Shown here piece by piece: positions 17,822 to 25,893 of a DNA stretch of 64,000 nt. Each line of letters opens with the position of its first letter. Position 1 is the first letter of the stretch. Both the position numbers and the translations under genes were made by a program. The stretch is from an uncultured Alphaproteobacteria bacterium (GTDB lineage: Bacteria; Pseudomonadota; Alphaproteobacteria; RF32; CAG-239), in assembly GCA_944393725.1 (NCBI GenBank), contig CALYBC010000018.1:1-64000 (forward strand). The letters are read 5' to 3'. A model generated the notes under the pieces. It was not told the DNA's origin, made no database searches, and saw only the letters and a program-made list of their open reading frames with translations.

Positions 17822-17898
17822 TGGTGGGCCCTGATGGACTCGAACCAACGACCAGACCGTTATGAGCGGCCTGCTCTAACCAACTGAGCTAAGGGCCC
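17822..17898 (-). tRNA. ileX: tRNA-Ile2 with CAU anticodon (lysidine type)
   Basis: The cloverleaf is complete over 77 bases: acceptor GGGCCCT/AGGGCCC, D arm GCTCAGTTGGTTAGAGC, anticodon stem GGCCG/CGGTC with loop CTCATAA, T loop TTCGAGT, and an encoded CCA end. CAT could mean methionine or isoleucine. The GGnCCCTTAGCTCAGT start and the overall sequence follow tRNA-Ile2, whose C34 is converted to lysidine by TilS to read AUA. The T stem GTTGG/CCATC has one T-T mismatch. A promoter and a terminator flank it, so it is a single-gene unit. Confidence 0.88.
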
Positions 17899-17915
17899 GC
17901 CAGTTGACAGAGAAG

Positions 17916-17944
17916 AAAATATGCTATTCGGTAATGATAGTCAA
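17916..17944 (-). promoter_or_regulatory. Candidate promoter of tRNA-Ile2
   Basis: On the minus strand TTGACT (17944-17939), 17-base spacer, TATTTT (17921-17916), placing transcription start about 10 bases before the mature tRNA end. Confidence 0.55.
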
Positions 17945-17965
17945 GAATTTATTTTCACAAGACAC

Positions 17966-17998
17966 AAAAAACTCCGATTTTATAAAATCGGAGTTTTC
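17966..17998 (-). terminator. Terminator after rpoD
   Basis: AAAACTCCGATTT pairs with AAATCGGAGTTTT around a TATA loop, with T residues on both strands. Confidence 0.85.
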
Positions 17999-18002
17999 TT
18001 CA

Positions 18003-20084
18003 TTAATTATCCAAGAATGAACGCAGCTTCCGCGACCTACTTGGATGTTTAAGTTTTCTCAAAGCCTTAGCCTCAATCTGACGAATACGTTCACGCGTAA
18101 CATTAAATTGCTGGCCTACTTCTTCCAAAGTATGATCAGTGTTCATACCGATTCCGAATCTCATACGCAAAACTCTTTCTTCACGTGGGGTCAAAGAAGA
18201 CAATATCCGCGTGCAAGTCTCTTTCAAATTAGAATGTATAGCCGAATCCAACGGTTGCAAAGCACTCTCATCGGCAATAAAATCCCCCAGAGAAGAATCT
18301 TCCTCGTCACCGACCGGCGATTCCAAGGAAACCGGTTCTTTAGCAATTTTCATAACTTTACGAACCTTTTCCAAGGGCATCGACAATCGCTTAGCCAATT
18401 CCTCCGGCACGGGTTCTCTACCCATCTCTGCCAACATTTGTCTTGATGTCCTAACCAACTTATTGATGGTTTCAATCATATGAACCGGAATACGAATTGT
18501 TCTGGCCTGATCAGCAATAGAACGAGTAATTGCCTGCCTTATCCACCAAGTCGCATAAGTCGAGAACTTATATCCGCGGCGATACTCAAATTTATCTACC
18601 GCCTTCATCAAACCAATATTACCTTCCTGAATTAAATCCAGAAATTGCAAGCCACGGTTAGTATATTTTTTGGCAATAGATATAACCAAACGCAAGTTTG
18701 CCTCAATCATCTCTTTTTTAGCTCTTTCGGCTTCTCGCTCACCTTTTTTGACAGTATCTACCATGCGTCGATATTCGCTGATTGGCAGACCGCACTCCTG
18801 AGCCATTTGGGCGATACTATCTCTCAACTCGGTAATTTCAACACCATATCTGGTTACAAAATCTTGCCAATGTTTATCTTTGATTTTAGCAATTTCCTCT
18901 AGCCATTTCGGATCGAGTTCGGCTTTTTGATACATACTAAGAAAATCATCGCGTTTTACTTTACAACTCATGGCATAACGCATTAATTTTCCTTCAAAAC
19001 CCATAAGCCGCTTATTGAGTTCATTCAACTGTTCCACCAACTGCTCTACTCTGCTGGCATTGAGATGAATTGAACTCATCAACTCGACCAAATCTTTTTT
19101 AACTTCCAAATATCTTTTTTCGACATTTGCCGAAACTTTTTTTCCGGCAATAATTGCAGCCACACGCTGATTTTGGATTTTTTTCAGTTCATCATAATAA
19201 CCGGCAATTTTATTTAAAATATCCAATACCGGTTCTTTAAGAGCTTCTTCCATAGCTGCGATAGATGCTGAAGATCTTCCTGCGCCACCATCTTCATCTT
19301 CGTCACTATCGCCGTTTTCGCCATCCTCTCCGTCACTGTTCAAATCATCGGCGCTATCTTCTTCCTCATCTTCGTCTACCGGCCCTTCGATTTCCATATC
19401 ATCATCAAGATCATCATCGATATCCCCGAGGCTTTCTTTTTCATCCAGCTCCTGAGCAACTTTATCCAAATCTTCAGTAGCATTTGCATTAGGATCATCT
19501 TCTTCCAAAGCCATAGCCTCGACATCATCGCCATACATCATTTCCAAATCGACGATATCACGCAGTTGCATTGCACCGTTTAAGAGTTCATCTCGCCAAC
19601 CGGCGATTGCTTTAATGGTCATCGGGCTCTCGCACAATCCATCTATCATTACGGTTTTACCGGCCTCAATTCTTTTTGCGATTGCAATTTCGCCTTCACG
19701 CGAGAGCAGTTCGACCGACCCCATTTCTTTCAAATACATTCTGACGGGGTCATCGCTTCTTCCTAATTCTTTTTCATCAAAATTACCGCCTTCATCATCG
19801 TCTTCTTCGTAATTATCCTCTTCAACGGCGTCAGTGTCAAAACCTTCGGCATCACTTTCCGAGATTATGCTAATTCCCATATCGGATATTGATGTCATAA
19901 TATCTTCAATATGTTCCGACGACTCCCTCTCCGACGGAAGAGCTTTATTAAGTTCTTCCATGGTAATAAAGCCTCTGGCTCGTCCTTTGTCGATTAATCT
20001 TTTGACGGCACTTCCCAAAGAATCAATTAACGGTGCATCTGCAGATGCACCCTCATACAAATCAGAATTTTCTATGTCCGACAT
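18003..20084 (-). CDS. rpoD: RNA polymerase primary sigma factor RpoD
   Basis: Directs RNA polymerase to housekeeping promoters. The 693-residue protein has region 1.1 at the N-terminus, the [25 protein letters not shown] region 1.2, and region 2 with [23 protein letters not shown] and [20 protein letters not shown]. Region 4 has [24 protein letters not shown] near the end. Between regions 1.2 and 2 lies an unusually acidic stretch (about residues 170-270, mostly Asp/Glu), and a second acidic run lies near residues 75-105. AGGAAAA precedes the ATG. It is the last gene of yqeY-dnaG-rpoD, the macromolecular synthesis arrangement, and a terminator follows. Confidence 0.98.
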   Translation of the reverse strand: MSDIENSDLYEGASADAPLIDSLGSAVKRLIDKGRARGFITMEELNKALPSERESSEHIEDIMTSISDMGISIISESDAEGFDTDAVEEDNYEEDDDEGGNFDEKELGRSDDPVRMYLKEMGSVELLSREGEIAIAKRIEAGKTVMIDGLCESPMTIKAIAGWRDELLNGAMQLRDIVDLEMMYGDDVEAMALEEDDPNANATEDLDKVAQELDEKESLGDIDDDLDDDMEIEGPVDEDEEEDSADDLNSDGEDGENGDSDEDEDGGAGRSSASIAAMEEALKEPVLDILNKIAGYYDELKKIQNQRVAAIIAGKKVSANVEKRYLEVKKDLVELMSSIHLNASRVEQLVEQLNELNKRLMGFEGKLMRYAMSCKVKRDDFLSMYQKAELDPKWLEEIAKIKDKHWQDFVTRYGVEITELRDSIAQMAQECGLPISEYRRMVDTVKKGEREAERAKKEMIEANLRLVISIAKKYTNRGLQFLDLIQEGNIGLMKAVDKFEYRRGYKFSTYATWWIRQAITRSIADQARTIRIPVHMIETINKLVRTSRQMLAEMGREPVPEELAKRLSMPLEKVRKVMKIAKEPVSLESPVGDEEDSSLGDFIADESALQPLDSAIHSNLKETCTRILSSLTPREERVLRMRFGIGMNTDHTLEEVGQQFNVTRERIRQIEAKALRKLKHPSRSRKLRSFLDN

Positions 20085-20216
20085 TAATTTTCCTAAAAAA
20101 AAAATCGATTTTCATTCAAGCTTAAACTAACCTAAGTTAGTAATAATTTTTACTCTTTTTGTCAAGTATTAATATTTCGATTCGCACCTAAAAAAACCAC
20201 GGCTTACCCAAAACAA

Positions 20217-22010
20217 TCAAAAGCTGTCCGTTTCAACTAAGAGTTGATTAAATTCTTTTTTCAAGCTCTCAAACCTCACATAATCATCATCCGTAAAATT
20301 TCCGCTGTCAATCACACTCTTAGCCTCACGCATATCCGTTTCTATCCTTTTAAGCTGCACCTCAACAATTCTTTCTTCCAAGTGCTTACGCATTTTTATA
20401 ATATCCGGACACTGTTTTTTCAAGATATGCAAATCAACTTGTTTTTTCCATTCAGTCCCCAAAGCATCATCAAGCGAATCGACAAGTTTCTTCTCTTCGG
20501 TGACTTCAGCTTCATTATGGACAATTTCTAAAATTTTTTCATACAAATTTTTCAATTTGCCGTCTTTGATTGCAAAATTAACCAATCTTTCTTCATATTC
20601 ATCAACCAATTTAGGATACAAAACAAAAGCCGAAACAATGTATCTGGCGACCAAATCGTCCAAATCGGTTTTTACTTTTTTTATTTGTGATATTTTGTCT
20701 TTACGCACCGCATTGTGAGAATAAAAAGAATTAGCGGCGTGTTGCGGTATAAATTCGGACTTTATTTTATTCTTCATTTCTTGAACATAGTAACCCCGCA
20801 CGGTTTCATCGGTAATTTTGGCGATTTCCGCTTTAATTTCTTTTTCAATACCTGCCTTCTGCTCCGGAGTTTGCAACTGCTTATTTTCTGTTGTTTTGCG
20901 CCATAGTAAATCTTTAAGCGGCATCGTGTCGGTAACGATTTTCAAGAACTCATCAGCACCTTTTGCTTTTAAGAACTCATCAGGATCTTGTTTATCAGGT
21001 AGAAAAGCATATTGCAAAGAATATGCCGGCCTTAGTATCGGCAACACTCTGTCTACCGAACGCACGGCAGCTCTTATACCGGCCAAATCTCCGTCAAAGC
21101 AGCATATAGGCTCATTAACCACCTTCCAAGCCTCTTGAATTTGCTCTTCGGTTAAAGCAGTTCCTAAAGGAGCCACGGCATAGCCGATACCGTACTTATC
21201 CATGGCAATCACATCCATATAACCTTCGCAAATAATCAACCTTTTAGCCTCATAGCCTTTCTCTCGGGCATTGTTAAGGTTATATAATATTCGCCTTTTG
21301 TTAAAGACCGGCGTTTCCGGAGAGTTAAGATATTTAGGCTGACTTTTATCCATAACTCTGCCGCCGAAGGCAATAACCTTTCCCCGCTTATCCATAATCG
21401 GAATCATAACTCTGTTTCTAAAGAAATCATGCGGTCGATTATTTTCCGGTATGGTCAGAAGCCCCAATTCGACCATCTCCGCGTCGGTTATACCATGTGA
21501 AGATAATTGTGCTTTTAACCCGTTATTATTTGGTGCAAATCCTAAGCGAAATTTTGTAATTATGCCATCATCAAATCCTCTGGCATACAAATAATCCAAG
21601 CCTTCTCGTCCCACGGGCAGTCGCAAACACTTTTCAAAAAAGCGAGCTGCCATTTCCATAATATCATAGGCCGAGGCTCTTTTTTCTGCCTGTTCTTTGC
21701 TTTCCGGCGTCAATTTAGGTAACTGCATTCCGACTTTATGAGCCAGTTTTTCCACCGCCTCAATAAAAGTTAAGCCGTTTGCCTCCATCTCAAATTTAAT
21801 AATGTCGCCGTGAGCTCCACAACCGAAACAATGATAAAAACCTTTGGCTTCATTAACCGTAAACGACGGAGTTTTTTCACTGTGAAACGGGCAGCAAGCC
21901 TGATACTCTCTGCCTTTACGCACCAGTTTTATCTTAGAGGCCACCACATCAACGATTGATATTTTGGCTCTAAGTTCGTCACAAAATCTCTGTAGATCGG
22001 TTGAAGTCAT
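20217..22010 (-). CDS. dnaG: DNA primase DnaG
   Basis: Makes RNA primers for replication. The 597-residue protein has the N-terminal zinc finger CCPFHSEKTPSF ... YHCFGCGAHGD (about residues 38-66), the catalytic core with RFRLGFAP-like sequence and PKYLNSPETPVFNKRRILYN, and the TOPRIM motif LIICEGYMDVIAMDKYG with the second acidic cluster in CCFDGDLAGIRAA. The C-terminal DnaB-binding part is helical and diverged. It lies between yqeY and rpoD on the same strand, 15 bases from yqeY. Confidence 0.97.
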   Translation of the reverse strand: MTSTDLQRFCDELRAKISIVDVVASKIKLVRKGREYQACCPFHSEKTPSFTVNEAKGFYHCFGCGAHGDIIKFEMEANGLTFIEAVEKLAHKVGMQLPKLTPESKEQAEKRASAYDIMEMAARFFEKCLRLPVGREGLDYLYARGFDDGIITKFRLGFAPNNNGLKAQLSSHGITDAEMVELGLLTIPENNRPHDFFRNRVMIPIMDKRGKVIAFGGRVMDKSQPKYLNSPETPVFNKRRILYNLNNAREKGYEAKRLIICEGYMDVIAMDKYGIGYAVAPLGTALTEEQIQEAWKVVNEPICCFDGDLAGIRAAVRSVDRVLPILRPAYSLQYAFLPDKQDPDEFLKAKGADEFLKIVTDTMPLKDLLWRKTTENKQLQTPEQKAGIEKEIKAEIAKITDETVRGYYVQEMKNKIKSEFIPQHAANSFYSHNAVRKDKISQIKKVKTDLDDLVARYIVSAFVLYPKLVDEYEERLVNFAIKDGKLKNLYEKILEIVHNEAEVTEEKKLVDSLDDALGTEWKKQVDLHILKKQCPDIIKMRKHLEERIVEVQLKRIETDMREAKSVIDSGNFTDDDYVRFESLKKEFNQLLVETDSF

Positions 22011-22025
22011 AGGTCATAATCTACC

Positions 22026-22478
22026 CTAAGACAGCAAGCCTTTTATTATGGCATTGGCCTTTCCCATATCCATTTGGCCGATATATTTTGCTTTTAATGA
22101 CCCCATAACCTTGCCCATATCTTTCATTGATGCCGCACCGGTTTCGGCAATAATTGCTTTTATTGCCGCTTCGGCCTCAGCCTCAGACATTTGTTTGGGC
22201 AAAAATTTCTCTATGACTGCAATTTCGGCTTTTTCTTTTTCGGCCAACTCCGGACGCTTTCCCTCAATAAACATTTTGATTGAGTCATTTCGTTGTTTAA
22301 TCATGCCTTGCATCATAGCCATCAACTCGGCATCGGTAGCTTTTTCCTGTCCTTTACCTCTGGCTTCCACATCTTTTTCCTTTTGTCCGGCAATAATCAT
22401 TCTGATAGCACTGGTTGTTGCCGCATCTTTAGCGAGCATCGCTTCTTTTAGAGCTTTTTGCAAATCTTCTCTCAACAT
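22026..22478 (-). CDS. yqeY: GatB/YqeY domain protein
   Basis: A 150-residue protein of the YqeY family, whose fold matches the tail domain of GatB that binds tRNA in amidotransferases; the free-standing protein has no settled role. Visible features are an N-terminal LREDLQKALKEAMLAKD helix, RMIIAGQKEKDVEARG, and VIEKFLPKQMSEAEAEAAIKAI near residue 95. The start is ATG 22478 (AAGGAA 8 bases before it); the in-frame codons upstream overlap that site. The yqeY-dnaG-rpoD order is common in alphaproteobacteria. Confidence 0.93.
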   Translation of the reverse strand: MLREDLQKALKEAMLAKDAATTSAIRMIIAGQKEKDVEARGKGQEKATDAELMAMMQGMIKQRNDSIKMFIEGKRPELAEKEKAEIAVIEKFLPKQMSEAEAEAAIKAIIAETGAASMKDMGKVMGSLKAKYIGQMDMGKANAIIKGLLS

Positions 22479-22554
22479 ATTTAATTCCTTTCGCATCAAA
22501 AAACTGCCTCAAGCATAAACACCTTGCCTCAAAAAATCAACAAGTTTATCAAGC

Positions 22555-24348
22555 CTAAAAATAATACCGCAAACCGAGTGAAAATTCTTCCGTATCATCG
22601 CCATAATTATTTTCGGCAAGCACATTTCCACCAATTGCCCAGTTGGTATCAAGCACATAATTAGCCTCAACCTTATAGGTTATCTTTTGTCCCAATTTCT
22701 GACTTGCCCACTGTGGTTCAATCTCTGCCAATACCTTCCACCTTGCAAAATCGGCAAAAATTCCGGAATTTGCACTCATGGCCAACCACGAATTATGCGG
22801 TAAACCTCCGCCATATGTAATTTTGCTATTAATGATAATAAATCCCCACAACCAATCACTAAAAGCATAAGTGCCGCCGGAACCGACACTTAAGTTACCC
22901 AAATATCCGAATTTTTCATCTCTCGGATTCTGCCATCTTTCGACATTTGCTTTTATTTGAAAAGAAATTGGCTTAAACATTTTATCAATCGGCGAGATTG
23001 AACGAATGGTCAACAAATCAAAATTTTGCAACACCAAATTATCTTGATTATCATAGTGCCGCAATTTGGTTTCCAAAAAATTTATCTCTGCCCCCTTAGG
23101 CAAGCCAAAACTATTATCGGTCAAGGATTGGTATGCCGGACGATAAGCAAACTCTTGGAAAGCTTCACCGTTTCTCACTCCCGCCCCCGCAACGACACGC
23201 ATTGATTCGTGTGCTTCCAACGGCGAATTTCCTTCTTCAAGCTCGGCAATACTTCCCTTTTCCCTCAAAGCATTTCGGTTCCTCAACGCATCAAAACTTT
23301 GTTTTCGATATTCTTTTAACTCCAGTTTTCCGGCAATATATTGATACTGCACATATTGATAAGCCGTCTCATACACATCAACCTTTTGTGTTTTGCTTAA
23401 ATTATTTTCCGCATCAAAATTTCCGCTGTCCAAAAACTGATTATATGCTTTTTTCTGCCCATCATTCATAAGCTTATATCGGTGTTTTATTTTATTTTGC
23501 CGTGACGGGCGATAATTAATTCCCTTAACCAAATTATCGGCTCGATATGCCGCCTTAAAAGTATCCAACGGAATGGCATGAACCGGAAATTGTTCGGCCA
23601 GCTTTAACGATGGCCTGACGGCATCAAGCATTTCCATCAGCATATACGAGCAATTACGCGACAAAAAATAATATTTTGATTGAGTTTGGCCAATTTCCCA
23701 CAAATGAGCCACAAAAAAATCCAACTCCTGCGAAGTTAAGTCCAAATTAAGTTCCCAGATATCACGATTTTCAATATTATTATAGGTATTGATAATGTCA
23801 TAATACGGTTTAACGGTAAACCCGCCGTAATAGCCACCGGTTAAGCCCAATATGGCATATAACGCTCCCGGATTTTCACCGGTAAAGGCACCATAATTTG
23901 CCCCATGAGCAAGCATTTGTGTCCCTTTTCGTTTAGTATCGATTCTAAGTAAAGTATGACCAAACATCGATGATGGATTATTCATATAAGCATCGGTAAA
24001 CAACAATGTAACACCCGCCGGTTGTAAATCCTGCCTAAATTTATCATATTCCGCACAATCAGGAAAATCTGTTTTAATTAATCCGTTTTTTTTAAGCAAA
24101 ATATAACGTGACGGAAACAAACATTTTTTTTCATTATCGTCAGAATTAAACAATTCGATTGTCGCTTTAAGTTCCGCTTCCGGATTTGTTTTTCCGTCTT
24201 TAGCCAAAAAGAAATTTGCGGAATCAATGGAGCTTTCGTTGTCATGATAATGCCCAATTGCCAACCATGCATCACTCGAGGCAAACTCGTCGCTTGCCGC
24301 TGCCTCACTCACCATAAACAATGATATTGCCAATAAGCTCCACCGCAT
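22555..24348 (-). CDS. DUF4105 (Lnb-type N-terminal periplasmic domain) outer-envelope protein
   Basis: A 597-residue exported protein. A signal peptide ends near SEAAASDEF. The DUF4105 domain covers roughly residues 20-330, with conserved SSMFGHTLLRI (His) and SRNCSYMLMEML (Cys), which look like a Cys-His catalytic pair; related Bdellovibrio Lnb is described as a lipoprotein N-acyltransferase. The C-terminal 200 residues alternate hydrophobic and polar residues and end in EEFSLGLRYYF, the aromatic end of an outer-membrane beta barrel. So an enzyme domain appears fused to a barrel. AGAGG precedes the ATG. It lies directly after the DUF3015 gene and probably acts with it. Confidence 0.82.
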   Translation of the reverse strand: MRWSLLAISLFMVSEAAASDEFASSDAWLAIGHYHDNESSIDSANFFLAKDGKTNPEAELKATIELFNSDDNEKKCLFPSRYILLKKNGLIKTDFPDCAEYDKFRQDLQPAGVTLLFTDAYMNNPSSMFGHTLLRIDTKRKGTQMLAHGANYGAFTGENPGALYAILGLTGGYYGGFTVKPYYDIINTYNNIENRDIWELNLDLTSQELDFFVAHLWEIGQTQSKYYFLSRNCSYMLMEMLDAVRPSLKLAEQFPVHAIPLDTFKAAYRADNLVKGINYRPSRQNKIKHRYKLMNDGQKKAYNQFLDSGNFDAENNLSKTQKVDVYETAYQYVQYQYIAGKLELKEYRKQSFDALRNRNALREKGSIAELEEGNSPLEAHESMRVVAGAGVRNGEAFQEFAYRPAYQSLTDNSFGLPKGAEINFLETKLRHYDNQDNLVLQNFDLLTIRSISPIDKMFKPISFQIKANVERWQNPRDEKFGYLGNLSVGSGGTYAFSDWLWGFIIINSKITYGGGLPHNSWLAMSANSGIFADFARWKVLAEIEPQWASQKLGQKITYKVEANYVLDTNWAIGGNVLAENNYGDDTEEFSLGLRYYF

Positions 24349-24368
24349 AAAATACCTCTAATTAAACA

Positions 24369-24413
24369 AATGAGGAAAATATCATCTTCAAAGACAATAT
24401 TTTCCTCATTAAA
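24369..24413 (-). terminator. Long hairpin between the DUF3015 and DUF4105 genes
   Basis: AATGAGGAAAATAT pairs with ATATTTTCCTCATT. The following T tract is broken, so this could be a leaky terminator that makes the small DUF3015 protein more abundant than the downstream DUF4105 protein. Confidence 0.55.
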
Positions 24414-24428
24414 GGCAGCCCGTAAAAA

Positions 24429-24887
24429 CTATGCTTTTGCCAACTGCATAACTGACAAAGTCAAATCGACGGCATCCACATCGTTACTGGCAAACAAAGT
24501 ACCGAAATTGTTTTGTACTTTAGCCGAGAACTCACCTTCATCAACATTCAAAATACCGGCAACGGTGGTCAAAGTCTCACCCTGACCTGCGGCGGCATCC
24601 ATAGCAAACTGCTCCATATTGTTTTCCAAAAAGGCCAAAAGCATTCTGCCGGTTCCGCCGGTAACTCTTCCGTTAGGATCACAGCCGGAAGTACCGGTAG
24701 AGATACCGAAAGTCTGGGTTCCGAAGATACCGTTTGTGGTAACAGCCAAAACCTGCGGCACAATACCGGACTGTCCTCTCCAAGCCATAGAACCCAAGCC
24801 GCAACCTGTAGAATCATAAGCATTTGCATTTGATGATAGAGCCAAGGCACCGGCAACAACCGCCGACAAAAGATACAATTTTTTCAT
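24429..24887 (-). CDS. DUF3015 family exported protein
   Basis: A 152-residue periplasmic or surface protein. The signal peptide is clear (MKKLYLLSAVVAGALALSSNANA), giving a mature protein that begins YDSTGCGLGSMAWRGQSG, the family hallmark, followed by VLAVTTNGIFGTQTFGISTGTSGC. Two cysteines in the mature part probably form a disulfide. The function is unknown. GGAG is 8 bases before the ATG. The DUF4105 gene follows on the same strand behind a hairpin, and the pair is likely a functional unit of the envelope. Confidence 0.85.
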   Translation of the reverse strand: MKKLYLLSAVVAGALALSSNANAYDSTGCGLGSMAWRGQSGIVPQVLAVTTNGIFGTQTFGISTGTSGCDPNGRVTGGTGRMLLAFLENNMEQFAMDAAAGQGETLTTVAGILNVDEGEFSAKVQNNFGTLFASNDVDAVDLTLSVMQLAKA

Positions 24888-24988
24888 CTGTTATCTCCAC
24901 AATAGTTTTACATAAGTCATTTTACGATAACACAAAATTTTCACTTGTATAGCAAATTAGCCGAGTTTTCCCCCACAAAGAAAAAAGC

Positions 24989-25016
24989 TTGATTTATTTT
25001 TTAGCAGTGGTATATA
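24989..25016 (+). promoter_or_regulatory. Candidate greA promoter
   Basis: TTGATT (24989-24994), 16-base spacer, TATATA (25011-25016). The -10 lies in GTGGTATATAGA, shared exactly with the rplK promoter. The leader to the greA ATG is about 85 bases. Confidence 0.55.
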
Positions 25017-25107
25017 GAAAACATACAAAGTTTCAAATCTCGTTCTGTGAAGGAGTTTTCTCCCTCGCAGTTCTTTTTTTCTAATGTTTTTTAAGGATGG
25101 TGAAGAA

Positions 25108-25581
25108 ATGGAAAAATTTCCTTTGACTAAAGTCGGCTATACTGCATTAGAAGCCGAATTAAAAAATTTAAAAGCGGTAGAACGCCCTAACATTATCGCC
25201 GCCATATCAGAGGCACGTGCCCAAGGTGACCTTTCGGAAAATGCCGAATACTCTGCCGCCAAAGAAAAACAAAGCTTTATTGAAGGCCGTATTCAAGATT
25301 TGGAAGCCGTCTTAAGCCGTGCTCAAGTAATTGATGTTCCGACAATCAAAAGCGATGTCATTCGTTTTGGTGCTACCGTAATTGTCGCCGACGAAGATGA
25401 TGATAAAGAACGTTCATACCAAATTGTCGGTGATTATGAAGCCGACATTGAAAAAAACAAGATTTCGTTATCGTCACCTTTGGCTAAAGCCCTAATCGGC
25501 AAAGAAGTCGGAGATATCGCAGAGTTTAGCGCTCCCTCCGGCCGTAAATCTTTTGAAATTATTGATATAAAATATATTTAA
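25108..25581 (+). CDS. greA: Transcript cleavage factor GreA
   Basis: Rescues backtracked RNA polymerase by stimulating RNA cleavage. The 157-residue protein begins MEKFPLTKVGYTALEAELKNL and contains ISEARAQGDLSENAEYSAAKEKQ, whose Asp and Glu at the coiled-coil tip are the catalytic acidic pair. The C-terminal globular domain ends SSPLAKALIGKEVGDIAEFSAPSGRKSFEIIDI. The start is ATG 25108; an upstream in-frame ATG at 25084 would add eight non-conserved residues. The gene is divergent from DUF3015 and has its own promoter. Confidence 0.97.
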   Translation: MEKFPLTKVGYTALEAELKNLKAVERPNIIAAISEARAQGDLSENAEYSAAKEKQSFIEGRIQDLEAVLSRAQVIDVPTIKSDVIRFGATVIVADEDDDKERSYQIVGDYEADIEKNKISLSSPLAKALIGKEVGDIAEFSAPSGRKSFEIIDIKYI

Positions 25582-25604
25582 AATTGCAAAATAAATATTA
25601 TAAT
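25577..25604 (+). promoter_or_regulatory. Possible promoter of the CxC-rich gene
   Basis: A perfect TATAAT (25599-25604) follows TTTAAA (25577-25582) at 16 bases. Transcription would start near 25611, inside the left arm of the greA terminator, which would prevent that hairpin from forming in the new transcript. The -35 is weak. Confidence 0.3.
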
Positions 25605-25640
25605 CAGACTGTCACTAATTATAGTGGCAGTCTTTTTTTT
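25605..25640 (+). terminator. Terminator after greA
   Basis: AGACTGTCACTA pairs with TAGTGGCAGTCT, with one internal mismatch, and runs directly into eight T. The ribosome site of the next gene begins at the base after the T run. Confidence 0.8.
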
Positions 25641-25651
25641 AGGAGAAACTT

Positions 25652-25855
25652 ATGAATAGCCAATATGACGAAGTAGCAGATGTCAACTCTTGCGATTGCG
25701 ATGAAGACAACTCTTGCGGTTGCAGCTACCCCAACAACATGCAAGGCAACGCTTGCAACTGCACCCCCGAACATAACTGCGGCTGCATCAAATATGATGA
25801 AGCAACCAAACAATACTATCACGACGAAAGTGTTTGCACCTGCAACAAAAAATAA
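25652..25855 (+). CDS. Small CxC-repeat cysteine-rich protein, metallothionein-like
   Basis: A 67-residue protein with ten cysteines, all in five CxC pairs: CDC, CGC, CNC, CGC and CTC, spaced by acidic and asparagine-rich linkers. There is no signal peptide, so the cysteines would be reduced in the cytoplasm and could bind metal such as zinc or copper. It does not match a metallothionein family that I know, so the metal role is inference from composition. The AGGAG site 6 bases before the ATG makes it a convincing gene despite its size. It sits just behind the greA terminator and ahead of its own terminator. Confidence 0.72.
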   Translation: MNSQYDEVADVNSCDCDEDNSCGCSYPNNMQGNACNCTPEHNCGCIKYDEATKQYYHDESVCTCNKK

Positions 25856-25857
25856 GT

Positions 25858-25893
25858 ATTAAAAAGCCCTCACTAATCATGCGAGGGCTTTTT
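25858..25893 (+). terminator. Bidirectional terminator
   Basis: AAAAAGCCCTC pairs with GAGGGCTTTTT. It closes the CxC gene on the plus strand and the ABC permease gene on the minus strand. Confidence 0.85.

Noticed and set aside
22048-22518. 156-aa plus-strand reading frame
   Set aside because: It is the complement of the alanine-rich yqeY gene and shows only composition, no motifs.
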